Source: Alistipes sp. dk3624 (GTDB lineage Bacteria; Bacteroidota; Bacteroidia; Bacteroidales; Rikenellaceae). From it: a DNA stretch of 64,000 nt. Positions within the stretch are counted from its first letter, which is position 1. Each line of letters begins with the position of its first letter. Below are positions 26,739-34,886 of this stretch, one piece after another. The stretch lies in the NCBI RefSeq assembly GCF_009557455.1, contig NZ_CP045651.1:1736001-1800000 (forward strand), read 5' to 3'. The notes under the pieces were generated by a model. It saw only the letters and a program-made list of their open reading frames with translations. It made no database searches and had not been told where the DNA came from. The position numbers and the translations under genes were made by a program.

Positions 26739-27347
26739 TCATTCCGTATCCCCGACCGTCTCCAAACAATGTCCGATAAAATCGAGTACATCGTCCCGCC
26801 CGGTCTTTTTTTCGGAAGAGGTACGGAACACCGGCGGCAGCTCTTCCCATGTTTCCAGCATTTTCCGGCGGAATTTCGCCATATTGGACGACGTGCGGTC
26901 ATCGGACTGTTTGTCGCATTTGGTGAATATCAACCCGAACGGCACGCCGTGTTCGCCGAGCATCCGGATAAAATCGAGGTCGATCTTCTGCGGATCGAGC
27001 CGGGAATCGATCAGCACGAACAGGAAAACCATCGCCTCCCGTTTCTGCACGTAATCGGTAATCAGCTTCGAGAACTCCCCGCGCTGGTTTTTCGAAACGC
27101 GCGCATAGCCGTATCCGGGCAAATCGACCAGATACCACTTCGCATTGATTTTAAAATGATTGATCAACCGGGTTTTACCGGGAGTCGAGGAAACTTTGGC
27201 CAATCCCGGACGATCGGTCAGCATGTTGATCAGCGACGATTTGCCGACGTTCGAGCGGCCGATCAGCGCAAATTCCGGCAAACCGTCCGTCGGACATTGG
27301 CTCAACTTCTGGCTGCTGACAGTAAAAACGGCGGAAGAGATGTGCAT
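26739..27347 (-). CDS. engB: Ribosome biogenesis GTPase EngB (YihA/YsxC)
   Basis: The 202-residue TRAFAC-class GTPase is needed for large-subunit assembly in well-studied bacteria. It has G1 GRSNVGKSSL (about residues 31-40), a G2 threonine in the STPGKTRLINHF segment, G3 DLPGYGYA, and G4 TKCDK (about residue 148). Its length is standard. The promoter element ends only 16 bases before the ATG, so the predicted leader is about 10 bases, too short for a Shine-Dalgarno interaction. It is divergent from the OsmC-like gene. Confidence 0.95.
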   Translation of the reverse strand: MHISSAVFTVSSQKLSQCPTDGLPEFALIGRSNVGKSSLINMLTDRPGLAKVSSTPGKTRLINHFKINAKWYLVDLPGYGYARVSKNQRGEFSKLITDYVQKREAMVFLFVLIDSRLDPQKIDLDFIRMLGEHGVPFGLIFTKCDKQSDDRTSSNMAKFRRKMLETWEELPPVFRTSSEKKTGRDDVLDFIGHCLETVGDTE

Positions 27348-27363
27348 ACGGACTGATTTTTTA

Positions 27364-27371
27364 CAAAGGTA
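27364..27371 (-). promoter_or_regulatory. -7 element of engB
   Basis: The minus strand reads TAccTTTG, 16 bases before the start codon, giving a nearly leaderless transcript. Confidence 0.55.
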
Positions 27372-27435
27372 ACGAAAAATCCGGGTTTCGCACGCCCTGC
27401 CCGCCGGAGGCGGAACACCGCTGCGGATTATTTTT

Positions 27436-27443
27436 TATCTTTG
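27436..27443 (+). promoter_or_regulatory. -7 element of the OsmC-like gene
   Basis: TAtcTTTG matches TAnnTTTG. The ATG is 104 bases downstream, so the leader is long and contains the hairpin at 27476-27501. Confidence 0.5.
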
Positions 27444-27475
27444 CACGTGACACGCCGGACCGTTCCCCGGATAAA

Positions 27476-27501
27476 CGGGACGGAGCGGGATATCCGTCCC
27501 G
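27476..27501 (+). promoter_or_regulatory. Hairpin in the leader of the OsmC-like gene
   Basis: CGGGACGGA (27476-27484) pairs perfectly with TCCGTCCCG (27493-27501) across an 8-base loop, in the middle of the leader. A role in translation or stability control is possible but unproven. Confidence 0.45.
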
Positions 27502-27547
27502 GTGCCGGCTATCGTAAAAACGACGAATCATTCAAAAACGCAAAATT

Positions 27548-27958
27548 ATGGCAACTGTAGAAACGATCTATCTGGGCGGTCTCCGTACCGAAGCCACCCA
27601 TGTCCAGTCCGGAACGAAAATCCTGACCGACGCTCCGACCGACAACCACGGCAAAGGAGAAGCCTTCTCGCCGACCGATCTGGTAGCCACCGCGCTCGGA
27701 AGCTGTATGATGACCATCATGGGCATCGCCGCGCAGACGCACGGTATCGACATCGACGGCACGAAACTGCACATCACCAAAATCATGAGCGCATCGCCGC
27801 GGCGGATCGGCGAAATCGTCGTCGAAGTGCATTTCCCAAAACCGATCGCCGATCCGAAACAGCGCGAGATTCTCGAACGGGCCGCGGCTACCTGCCCGGT
27901 CGCCCAGTCGCTGCACCCGGACTGCAAACAGACCGTCAGCTACCGTTACGGCGAATAA
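27548..27958 (+). CDS. OsmC family peroxiredoxin-like protein
   Basis: The 136-residue protein has the OsmC/Ohr fold with its two redox cysteines, in ALGSCMMTIMG (about residue 55) and TCPVAQSLH (about residue 118). Proteins of this family reduce organic hydroperoxides or protect against oxidative stress. The YhfA-like branch has less well known roles. The sequence belongs to the general OsmC group rather than clearly to Ohr. It has its own promoter and a structured leader. cstA follows 64 bases later and could be read through. Confidence 0.87.
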   Translation: MATVETIYLGGLRTEATHVQSGTKILTDAPTDNHGKGEAFSPTDLVATALGSCMMTIMGIAAQTHGIDIDGTKLHITKIMSASPRRIGEIVVEVHFPKPIADPKQREILERAAATCPVAQSLHPDCKQTVSYRYGE

Positions 27959-28022
27959 CCGCCGATCGACCGGTGCGCGGCGCCGGTTCGTCCGGCCCCG
28001 CGCTTTCTAAAAACATTATGCT

Positions 28023-29456
28023 ATGTTCACTTTTACCATTGCATTGCTCGCCCTGATCGCAGGCTATTTTTTCTACGGCAAATTCGTCGAAAAAATATTC
28101 GGGGTCGATCCGGCGCGTAAAACGCCGGCCTATACGAAACAGGACGGCGTAGACTACATCCCGATGCCGACGTGGAAGATTTTCATGATCCAGTTCCTGA
28201 ACATCGCCGGATTGGGGCCGATTTTCGGCGCGATCATGGGAGCCAAATTCGGGACAGCGTCTTACCTATGGATCGTGCTGGGCAGCATCTTCGCCGGCGC
28301 CGTACACGATTTTCTGGCAGGCATGATCTCGCTGCGCAACGGCGGGGAGAGCCTGCCGGAAACCATCGGCCGCTACCTGGGAGTCAACTTCAAACAATTC
28401 ATGCGCGGCTTTACGGTGCTGCTGATGGTGCTGGTCGGCGCCGTATTCGTTGCGGGGCCGGCCGGGCTGCTGGCCAAGCTGACCCCGGAGAGCCTCGACC
28501 TGTCGTTCTGGGCGACGGTCGTATTCGTTTATTATGTGCTGGCTACGCTGCTGCCGATCGACAAGATCATCGGCAAGATCTACCCGATATTTGCCATTGC
28601 ATTGATATTCATGGCAGCAGGCATTCTTTTTATGATCTTCTGGCATCATCCCGCCCTGCCGGAACTGACCGACGGCATCGCCAATACGCATCCGGACGGC
28701 CTGCCGATCTTCCCGATGATGTTCATTTCGATCGCCTGCGGAGCGATTTCGGGATTCCACGCCACGCAGTCGCCGCTGATGGCTCGCTGCATGACCAATG
28801 AAAAATACGGCCGGCCGGTATTCTACGGCGCCATGATCACCGAGGGGATCGTCGCCCTGATCTGGGCCGCTGCCGCAACCTACTTTTTCCACACCGAAGA
28901 GGGCAGCGCGCTGTTCGCCGCCGGATCGGGGAACGACAACGCCGCCGTCATCGTCGACTCGATCACCAAAGAGTGGCTGGGCGTCGTGGGCGGCTTCCTG
29001 GCCATATTGGGCGTCATCGCCGCACCGATCACCTCGGGGGATACGGCTTTCCGCTCGGCCCGGCTGATCGTCGCCGACTTCCTGCGCGTCGACCAGAAAC
29101 CGATCCTGAAACGGCTGATGATCTCCGTTCCGCTGTTCGTCGCGGGTTACATCATCCTGCACGCCAATTTCTCCGTACTGTGGCGCTACTTTGCCTGGTG
29201 CAACCAGACGCTGGCCGTCTTCACGCTATGGGCGCTGACGGTCTATCTGACCCAGAAACGCAAACCGTACGTTATCACGCTGATCCCCGCGCTGTTTATG
29301 ACGGCCGTTTGCTCGACCTATATCCTGATCGCACGGGAGGGACTGCACCTGCCGCAAGAACTGGCCTACTGGCTCGGCGGAGCCGTTACCCTGTTCATAT
29401 TCGTCCTGTTCCTCGTGTGGCGCAACAAATACCTGCGGCGGAATCCGACGATTTGA
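28023..29456 (+). CDS. cstA: Carbon starvation protein A family transporter
   Basis: The 477-residue membrane protein has about 12 hydrophobic helices and the CstA signatures PIFGAIMGAKFG (near residue 64), FLAGMISLRNGGES and SGFHATQSPLMARC. E. coli CstA and BtsT (about 700 residues) take up pyruvate or peptides. This shorter form, common in Bacteroidota, ends after the core. A role in pyruvate or peptide uptake is inferred from the family. It ends at a long hairpin shared with the convergent tmk/suf operon. Confidence 0.9.
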   Translation: MFTFTIALLALIAGYFFYGKFVEKIFGVDPARKTPAYTKQDGVDYIPMPTWKIFMIQFLNIAGLGPIFGAIMGAKFGTASYLWIVLGSIFAGAVHDFLAGMISLRNGGESLPETIGRYLGVNFKQFMRGFTVLLMVLVGAVFVAGPAGLLAKLTPESLDLSFWATVVFVYYVLATLLPIDKIIGKIYPIFAIALIFMAAGILFMIFWHHPALPELTDGIANTHPDGLPIFPMMFISIACGAISGFHATQSPLMARCMTNEKYGRPVFYGAMITEGIVALIWAAAATYFFHTEEGSALFAAGSGNDNAAVIVDSITKEWLGVVGGFLAILGVIAAPITSGDTAFRSARLIVADFLRVDQKPILKRLMISVPLFVAGYIILHANFSVLWRYFAWCNQTLAVFTLWALTVYLTQKRKPYVITLIPALFMTAVCSTYILIAREGLHLPQELAYWLGGAVTLFIFVLFLVWRNKYLRRNPTI

Positions 29457-29473
29457 CCGGTACGGATTCATCA

Positions 29474-29520
29474 ATCAAACGAAAAGGGATTTTCATGCGG
29501 AAAATCCCTTTTCGTTTGAT
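29474..29520. terminator. Long hairpin between convergent cstA and tmk
   Basis: A perfect 20-bp stem (29474-29493 with 29501-29520) with a 7-base loop. It contains runs of A and T within the arms. It probably terminates transcription from both sides. Confidence 0.75.
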
Positions 29521-29562
29521 CCCTGCCGCGGCCGTACCGCCGGCGCGAAAACGGTTCGCAAG

Positions 29563-30249
29563 CTAATTTCCGAAAACCCCGGCCAATGCTGCCCGGATCC
29601 GCTCGAAAATCTGCGGCGGCGGCAGCATCGTCCCGTCGTCGCCGGCGCAGTCCACCACCCGGAACCGGTCGTCGCGCTCCGCCTGACCGAGATACACCTC
29701 GCGCACCCGTTGCTGCAACGTCAGCGACGCCTCGTGAATATCCTTTTTTCCGTGCAGGTAACCGCGGTCGTCCCCTTCGCGCACCTCTTCGAGTTTACGC
29801 CGGGTAAATCCGAACGGAACGTCCAGAAACAGCGAAACGTCCGGCTGCGGAATTTTATGATAATCATACTCCAGATCGACGATCCAGTCCCGCAACCGCT
29901 CGCGGGACGCCGCATCTCCGATTTTGGCGCACTGGTACGCCACGTTCGAATAGACGTAACGGTCGAGGATCACGAATTTCCCCTCGTCGAGCCACCGCCG
30001 GATCACCGGCGCGGCGTCGGCGCGGTCGCCCGCGTACAACAATGCGACCACATACGGATCGACGGCGTCCACTGCTCCCAATTCGCCGCGCAGAAAGCGG
30101 GCGATCAACTCGCCGTAAATCGGCGCGTCGAAACGCGGGAAATGCAAGTATTCGTAACGCAGGCCGCGCGAAGCGAGCAACTGCTGCAACAGGTCGATCT
30201 GGGTCGATTTTCCGGCTCCGTCGAGCCCTTCGAGAACAATCAGCGACAT
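29563..30249 (-). CDS. tmk: Thymidylate kinase
   Basis: It phosphorylates dTMP to dTDP. The 228-residue protein has the P-loop GLDGAGKST (about residues 8-16), the DRYVYSNVAYQ motif (about residues 95-105) and a lid region with EVREGDDRGYLHGKKD. It is slightly longer than the E. coli enzyme (213). It starts 36 bases after sufS on the same strand and looks like the last gene of the suf operon, an unusual pairing of Fe-S assembly with nucleotide synthesis. The convergent hairpin follows its stop. Confidence 0.94.
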   Translation of the reverse strand: MSLIVLEGLDGAGKSTQIDLLQQLLASRGLRYEYLHFPRFDAPIYGELIARFLRGELGAVDAVDPYVVALLYAGDRADAAPVIRRWLDEGKFVILDRYVYSNVAYQCAKIGDAASRERLRDWIVDLEYDYHKIPQPDVSLFLDVPFGFTRRKLEEVREGDDRGYLHGKKDIHEASLTLQQRVREVYLGQAERDDRFRVVDCAGDDGTMLPPPQIFERIRAALAGVFGN

Positions 30250-30285
30250 ATTTATTGATTCGGTTTCTATCGTTTACCGCCGGGG

Positions 30286-31509
30286 CTACGCCCGCAGCAT
30301 ATCCAGCGCACGGATCAGTCCGTCCGCGAAAACATCCACTTCTTCGATCGTATTGTACATCGCCAGCGACGCGCGTATCATCGACGTGATGCCGTAGTGC
30401 GTCATCACCGGTTCGGCGCAATGCGTTCCGGTGCGTACGGCCACGCCCAGCTTATCGAGAATCATCCCCGCATCGTACGGATGCACTCCTTCGGCGCCGA
30501 ACGACACGATGCTGCATTTCCCGGGCTGCGTCCCGTAAATCCGCACGCCGGGGATTGCCGAAAGACGCTGCGTTGCATAATCTTTCAGCGCCGTTTCATG
30601 GCGGTGCGCCGCCTGCAGGTCGATCCCGTTCAGGTAACGGATCGCCTCGGCCAGTCCGATCGCTCCGATATAGTTCGTGGTTCCGGCTTCGAATTTCAGC
30701 GGCAGTTCGGCATAGGTCGTCCCGGAAAACGACACGGTCCCGACCATATCGCCGCCGCCCATAAACGGCGGCATTTCGTCCAGCAGACGCTCTTTCCCGT
30801 ACAAGACGCCTATTCCGGTCGGCCCGTATAATTTATGCCCCGAAAACGCGTAAAAATCACAATCCAATGCCGCGACGTCGACTCCGCCGTGAACAATTCC
30901 CTGACATCCGTCGACCAGCACCGGCACGCCGCGGTCATGCGCCATAGCGATTACGGCAGACAGGTCGGGGCACGTTCCGAGTACGTTGGAAGCCTGCGTG
31001 ACGCAGACGATCCGCGTGCGGTCGTCGATCAGTCCGGGCAGTTTCTCGATTTCGAGCCGGCCGTCGTCCGCGAACGGCACCACGCGCAGTTCCGCTCCTT
31101 TCCTCCCGCAGATCAACTGCCACGGAACGATGTTCGCATGATGCTCCATCTCGGTCGTGACAACATTGTCGCCGGGTCCGATATAACGCTCCCCGAAGCT
31201 ATACGCCACCGTATTGATCGCCGCCGTAGCTCCAGCCGTAAACACGACCTCGCGCGTCGAACCGGCCCCGATAAACGCCGCGATGTCCCGCCGCGCGGCC
31301 TCGTATTCGTCCGTACAGGTTTCGCTCATAAAGTGCAGGCCCCTGTGTACGTTGGCGTTCATCTCGCGGTGCAGGTAATCGACCTTATCGATCACCGCAT
31401 ACGGCTTCTGGGCCGTAGCGCCGTTATCGAAATAGACCAGCGGCTTACCGTAAACCCGGCGGGAAAGCACCGGAAAATCGGCGCGTACTTTCTGAACATC
31501 GAATTCCAT
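30286..31509 (-). CDS. sufS: Cysteine desulfurase SufS
   Basis: This 407-residue pyridoxal-phosphate enzyme takes sulfur from cysteine for Fe-S cluster assembly. It has the PLP Lys in SGHKLYGPTG (about residue 227) and the persulfide Cys in RTGTHCAEPV (about residue 366), in the short-loop form typical of group II SufS. It overlaps the sufD stop by one base. No SufE or SufU sulfur acceptor gene is seen next to it. Confidence 0.96.
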   Translation of the reverse strand: MEFDVQKVRADFPVLSRRVYGKPLVYFDNGATAQKPYAVIDKVDYLHREMNANVHRGLHFMSETCTDEYEAARRDIAAFIGAGSTREVVFTAGATAAINTVAYSFGERYIGPGDNVVTTEMEHHANIVPWQLICGRKGAELRVVPFADDGRLEIEKLPGLIDDRTRIVCVTQASNVLGTCPDLSAVIAMAHDRGVPVLVDGCQGIVHGGVDVAALDCDFYAFSGHKLYGPTGIGVLYGKERLLDEMPPFMGGGDMVGTVSFSGTTYAELPLKFEAGTTNYIGAIGLAEAIRYLNGIDLQAAHRHETALKDYATQRLSAIPGVRIYGTQPGKCSIVSFGAEGVHPYDAGMILDKLGVAVRTGTHCAEPVMTHYGITSMIRASLAMYNTIEEVDVFADGLIRALDMLRA

Positions 31510-32816
31510 TACATCCGTTCGATTTTATCCGCGGCCAGCCGTTCGATCCGCTCGGTCAGACCTTCGACCGGCGTCCGCTCGACCACCTGATTAATGAAAC
31601 CGGCCATTTGCAGCCGCCGCGCCGTCTGCTCGGGAATCCCGCGCTGGCGCATGTAATAAACAGCCTCTTCGCTCAACTGCCCGACGGTGGCCCCGTGGCT
31701 GCATTTGACGTCGTCGGCATAAATTTCCAGTTGCGGTTTCGCATAAATATGCGCTCCGTCGCCGAGCAGCAGGTTGTTGCTTTGCTGGTAAGCCTGCGTT
31801 TTCTGGGCGTCCTGCGCCACGTAAATACGGCCGCTGAATACGCCGGTTCCGCCGTCCGAAGCAATCCCCTTGAACACTTCGTAACTGGTGCAATCGCGCG
31901 AAATATGCCGGATATCGGTCGTAAAGTCGATATGCTGTCCCGCGCCGCTCAGCATCAACCCGTCGGTATGGTTCTCGGCTCCGCGCCCTTTCAGCGCGAC
32001 ATGCTGATCGCCCCGGATCAGCCGACCCTCCAGTCCCACCGATAGCGTATGCACGCGACTCGACGCCTGCTGCTCGGTGAAGCTGCCGGACACGATCGAC
32101 GAACGGCCGTTCATCCGGAACAGTTCGACGATATCGGCACGGGCGTCCTCGGCGGCAAAGACCTCGCGCACCTGGCAGTCGAAATAGGTCTCATCGCTCG
32201 CCGAACGGTTTTCGATCACCACCTGCGCCCGGCTTCCGGATTCGAAAACGAACAGGTTGCGGGCAAATCCGGCCAACGACTCGCCCTCGCTGTAATACGA
32301 GAACGAAATCACGAACGGACGCTCCGCCCGAACTCCCTGCGGCACGTATACGAACGCGCCGTCCTGCGCGAACACGGTATTGAGCGCCGACACGGCGTCG
32401 CCCTGCGACTCGGCAAGTTGGTTATAATAACGCTCCACCAGTTCCGGATAAGCTTTCGCGGCCGCAGCCAGCGACCCGAAAATTACCCCGTTTTCGGATC
32501 GTGTCAGCGGTTGTTCCGACGTACAGAACCCGTTCAGCAACGAAAGCCGTTCGCCTTCGGCTTCCGGCATCGCCAAAGCCGCCGACGGATAGGACGGAGT
32601 GAAATAACGTTCGTATTCCTGCTGAAAAAGATTCCGCAAATCGGTGTAATGGTAACGGTCGCCGTACCCCGAACCGCGCGGCGGAATACCCAGCAGGTTG
32701 AACGTCTCAAGCGCTCCCGCGCGCGGACGGTTCAACGGCGCGGGCAATCCCTCGCCGATGATGTCGGCACCCGCCAGGTACAGCTCCACCAGTTGTTTCT
32801 CCAATGAGCTTTCCAT
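31509..32816 (-). CDS. sufD: Fe-S cluster assembly protein SufD
   Basis: The 435-residue subunit of the SufBC2D scaffold has a right-handed beta-helix core (about residues 150-370). The C-terminal sequence CSHGATVGQLSEEAVYYMRQRG includes the conserved His that in E. coli SufD contributes to the cluster site at the SufB interface. It lies 3 bases after sufC and shares one base with sufS, so the three are tightly coupled. Confidence 0.95.
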   Translation of the reverse strand: MESSLEKQLVELYLAGADIIGEGLPAPLNRPRAGALETFNLLGIPPRGSGYGDRYHYTDLRNLFQQEYERYFTPSYPSAALAMPEAEGERLSLLNGFCTSEQPLTRSENGVIFGSLAAAAKAYPELVERYYNQLAESQGDAVSALNTVFAQDGAFVYVPQGVRAERPFVISFSYYSEGESLAGFARNLFVFESGSRAQVVIENRSASDETYFDCQVREVFAAEDARADIVELFRMNGRSSIVSGSFTEQQASSRVHTLSVGLEGRLIRGDQHVALKGRGAENHTDGLMLSGAGQHIDFTTDIRHISRDCTSYEVFKGIASDGGTGVFSGRIYVAQDAQKTQAYQQSNNLLLGDGAHIYAKPQLEIYADDVKCSHGATVGQLSEEAVYYMRQRGIPEQTARRLQMAGFINQVVERTPVEGLTERIERLAADKIERM

Positions 32817-32819
32817 CGC

Positions 32820-33569
32820 TTATTTATATTCGTTGATCAGCCAATCGTAACCCTGCTCTTCCAGTTTCAGCGCCAATTCGCGGCCGGCCGAATGGATGAT
32901 CCGACCGTTGTAGAGCACATGCACCACGTCGGGAACGATGTAATCGAGCAACCGCTGGTAGTGCGTAATGACTACCGTCGCATTGTCGGGCCGCTTGAGC
33001 TTGGCCACTCCGGTAGCCACGATCCGCAGCGCGTCGATGTCGAGCCCGCTGTCCGTTTCGTCGAGGATCGCCAGCTTCGGTTCGAGCATCGCCATCTGGA
33101 AAATCTCGTTTTTCTTCTTTTCTCCGCCCGAGAAACCTTCGTTGACGGCGCGGCTGGTCAGCTTGCTGTCGATCTCGACCACCTTGGCCTTCTCGCGCAT
33201 CATCCTCAGGAATTCGGCCGACGATAGCGGCTCCAACCCCTGGTATTTGCGCTTCTCGTTGACCGCATACTTCAAAAAATTGGCCATGCTGACGCCGGGA
33301 ATTTCGACCGGGTACTGGAATCCGAGAAACAGTCCCGCCCGGGCCCGGTCTTCGACGCTCATATCCAGCAGGTTCATTCCGTCGAACGACACCTCGCCTT
33401 CGGTCACTTCGAACCGTTCGTTCCCGGCCAGCACCGAAGCCAGCGTACTTTTGCCCGAGCCGTTCGGCCCCATGATCGCATGCACTTCGCCGGCCCGCAC
33501 CGACAGGTCGATTCCTCTGAGTATCTCCTTGCCGTCTACTACGGCGTGCAGATTCTTAACCTCCAACAT
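32820..33569 (-). CDS. sufC: Fe-S cluster assembly ATPase SufC
   Basis: The 249-residue ABC-type ATPase drives the SufBCD scaffold. Walker A is GPNGSGKST (about residues 34-42), the signature is FSGGEKKKNEI, and Walker B is LAILDETDSGLD with the SufC-type Asp in place of the usual sequence. It starts 62 bases after the ribbon-helix-helix gene and is followed closely by sufD. It is separated from sufB by about 1.3 kb holding two unrelated genes. Confidence 0.96.
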   Translation of the reverse strand: MLEVKNLHAVVDGKEILRGIDLSVRAGEVHAIMGPNGSGKSTLASVLAGNERFEVTEGEVSFDGMNLLDMSVEDRARAGLFLGFQYPVEIPGVSMANFLKYAVNEKRKYQGLEPLSSAEFLRMMREKAKVVEIDSKLTSRAVNEGFSGGEKKKNEIFQMAMLEPKLAILDETDSGLDIDALRIVATGVAKLKRPDNATVVITHYQRLLDYIVPDVVHVLYNGRIIHSAGRELALKLEEQGYDWLINEYK

Positions 33570-33631
33570 ATAAAGTATCTTTTAAGCGGTAGTCCGCACT
33601 CCGTATCCCCGGAGCGCGAATGTCCGATCCG

Positions 33632-33832
33632 TTAATCTCCTCTTTCGTCCGGCGGCGAAATGGCCCCGCCTTCGTTCTGCATCCGGCGGCTTTTTTTCAA
33701 CGCCTGGTCGATGATGTAGAGCAACTGTCCGTTCACGCTGCGAAACTCGTCGGCGGCCCACTTCTCGATCGCTTCCATCCGCCGGGAATCGATCCGCAGT
33801 ATGAACGTTTTTTGTTTTATCTCTTTAGCCAT
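33632..33832 (-). CDS. Ribbon-helix-helix (Arc/MetJ-like) DNA-binding protein
   Basis: The 66-residue protein begins with a basic beta-strand (KQKTFILRIDSRRM). Two helices follow, the second with NGQLLYIIDQALKK, matching the Arc-type ribbon-helix-helix fold, plus a polar tail. Such proteins bind DNA as dimers of dimers and often regulate their own operon. It lies 18 bases after the SPFH gene and both sit inside the suf gene order. An A/T-rich inverted repeat at 34822-34836, ahead of the SPFH gene, could be its operator. It is not followed by a toxin-like gene. Confidence 0.8.
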   Translation of the reverse strand: MAKEIKQKTFILRIDSRRMEAIEKWAADEFRSVNGQLLYIIDQALKKSRRMQNEGGAISPPDERGD

Positions 33833-33850
33833 CCGCCTTGTCTCTCTTCG

Positions 33851-34801
33851 CTACTGGTGCAGCGTTCCGGTATTCACGACCGGCTGCGCCTGTTCGTCGG
33901 CACAGAGCACCACCAGCAAATTACTTACCATCGCCGCTTTCTTATCTTCGTCGAGATCGACCACCTTTTCGGCGGCCAGCCTATCGAGCGCCATCTGCAC
34001 CATCGTCACCGCTCCCTCCACGATCTTTTCGCGGGCCGAAATGATCGCGGCAGCCTGTTGCCGGCGCAGCATCACCGCGGCGATCTCCGGCGCATAGGCC
34101 AGGTAATTGATTCGCGCTTCGACCACTTCGATCCCGGAGATCGCCAGCCGCGAATTGAGTTCGTGCTCCAACCGATCGTTGATCTCCTCGCCGCCGGAAC
34201 GCAGCGTCACTTCGTCGGACGACTCGTTGTTATCGTAGGCGTACTCCCCGGCCAGACTCCTCAGCGCCGCATCGCTCTGCACGCTGACGAAATTCTGGTA
34301 AGCGGCCATCCGCGACGCCAGCGTCTCGCGCTGCTGCACGGCGACCACGCCGCCTTTCACCGGAACCGCCCTGACGCCGGACGTTTCCTGGCTGTCGATC
34401 TCGAACATCGCTTTATAAGTATCCTTCACCCTCCATACCAGCACGAGCCCGATCATCACCGGATTGCCGGCCTTGTCATTCACCTTGATCGGCTCGATGT
34501 CGAGGTTGCGGGCCCGGTACGTCATTTTTTTCTTCGCGTAGAAAGGATTCACCCACCAAAAACCGTTGTCGTTCAACGTCCCTTTGTAGACCCCGAAAAA
34601 AAGCATTACGCGCGCCTCGTTCGGCTCGATCATCATAAATCCCGGAAGACACAGCACGAACAGTAACAAACACAATCCGCCCCATACGGGCATCGCCTGC
34701 GTCAAGAGCCAGACGCCGCCCACGAGCAGCAATAACATGACTGCCAGCATCGAAAAACCGGACATCCGGAACCCGGCAAATTTCTTTTCATTCTTTTCCA
34801 T
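33851..34801 (-). CDS. SPFH/band 7 domain membrane protein
   Basis: The 316-residue protein has two close hydrophobic segments near the N-terminus (about residues 15-65) and an SPFH/prohibitin-homology domain (about 65-250). It ends in a helix rich in Ala, Arg and Glu typical of the oligomerising region. Such proteins form ring or cage scaffolds in membranes and are linked to protease control and stress; the specific role is unknown. I use the ATG at 34801 (MEKNEKKF) since it begins with charged residues before the first helix. It sits between sufB and sufC with a ribbon-helix-helix gene after it. Confidence 0.86.
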   Translation of the reverse strand: MEKNEKKFAGFRMSGFSMLAVMLLLLVGGVWLLTQAMPVWGGLCLLLFVLCLPGFMMIEPNEARVMLFFGVYKGTLNDNGFWWVNPFYAKKKMTYRARNLDIEPIKVNDKAGNPVMIGLVLVWRVKDTYKAMFEIDSQETSGVRAVPVKGGVVAVQQRETLASRMAAYQNFVSVQSDAALRSLAGEYAYDNNESSDEVTLRSGGEEINDRLEHELNSRLAISGIEVVEARINYLAYAPEIAAVMLRRQQAAAIISAREKIVEGAVTMVQMALDRLAAEKVVDLDEDKKAAMVSNLLVVLCADEQAQPVVNTGTLHQ

Positions 34802-34821
34802 AACCGCCCTTTTTAAAAGTA

Positions 34822-34836
34822 ATATCAAAATGATAT
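34822..34836. promoter_or_regulatory. Possible operator of the SPFH/ribbon-helix-helix pair
   Basis: ATATCA (34822-34827), 3 bases, TGATAT (34831-34836) is a perfect inverted repeat, with a further TGATATCA palindrome overlapping it. It lies 20 bases before the SPFH start in the 85-base gap after sufB. It fits the size of Arc-type operators; binding by the neighbouring protein is an inference. Confidence 0.4.
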
Positions 34837-34886
34837 CACAATAATATGGAAAACGATTTACAAATCCAAATTTTCACCCGCGAAAA

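Noticed and set aside
28023-29456. CstA that looks truncated (477 residues)
   Set aside because: The short form is usual in Bacteroidota and the frame ends normally at a terminator.
33632-33832. The ribbon-helix-helix gene as an antitoxin
   Set aside because: No RelE-, MazF- or HipA-like toxin gene adjoins it; its neighbour is a membrane SPFH protein.
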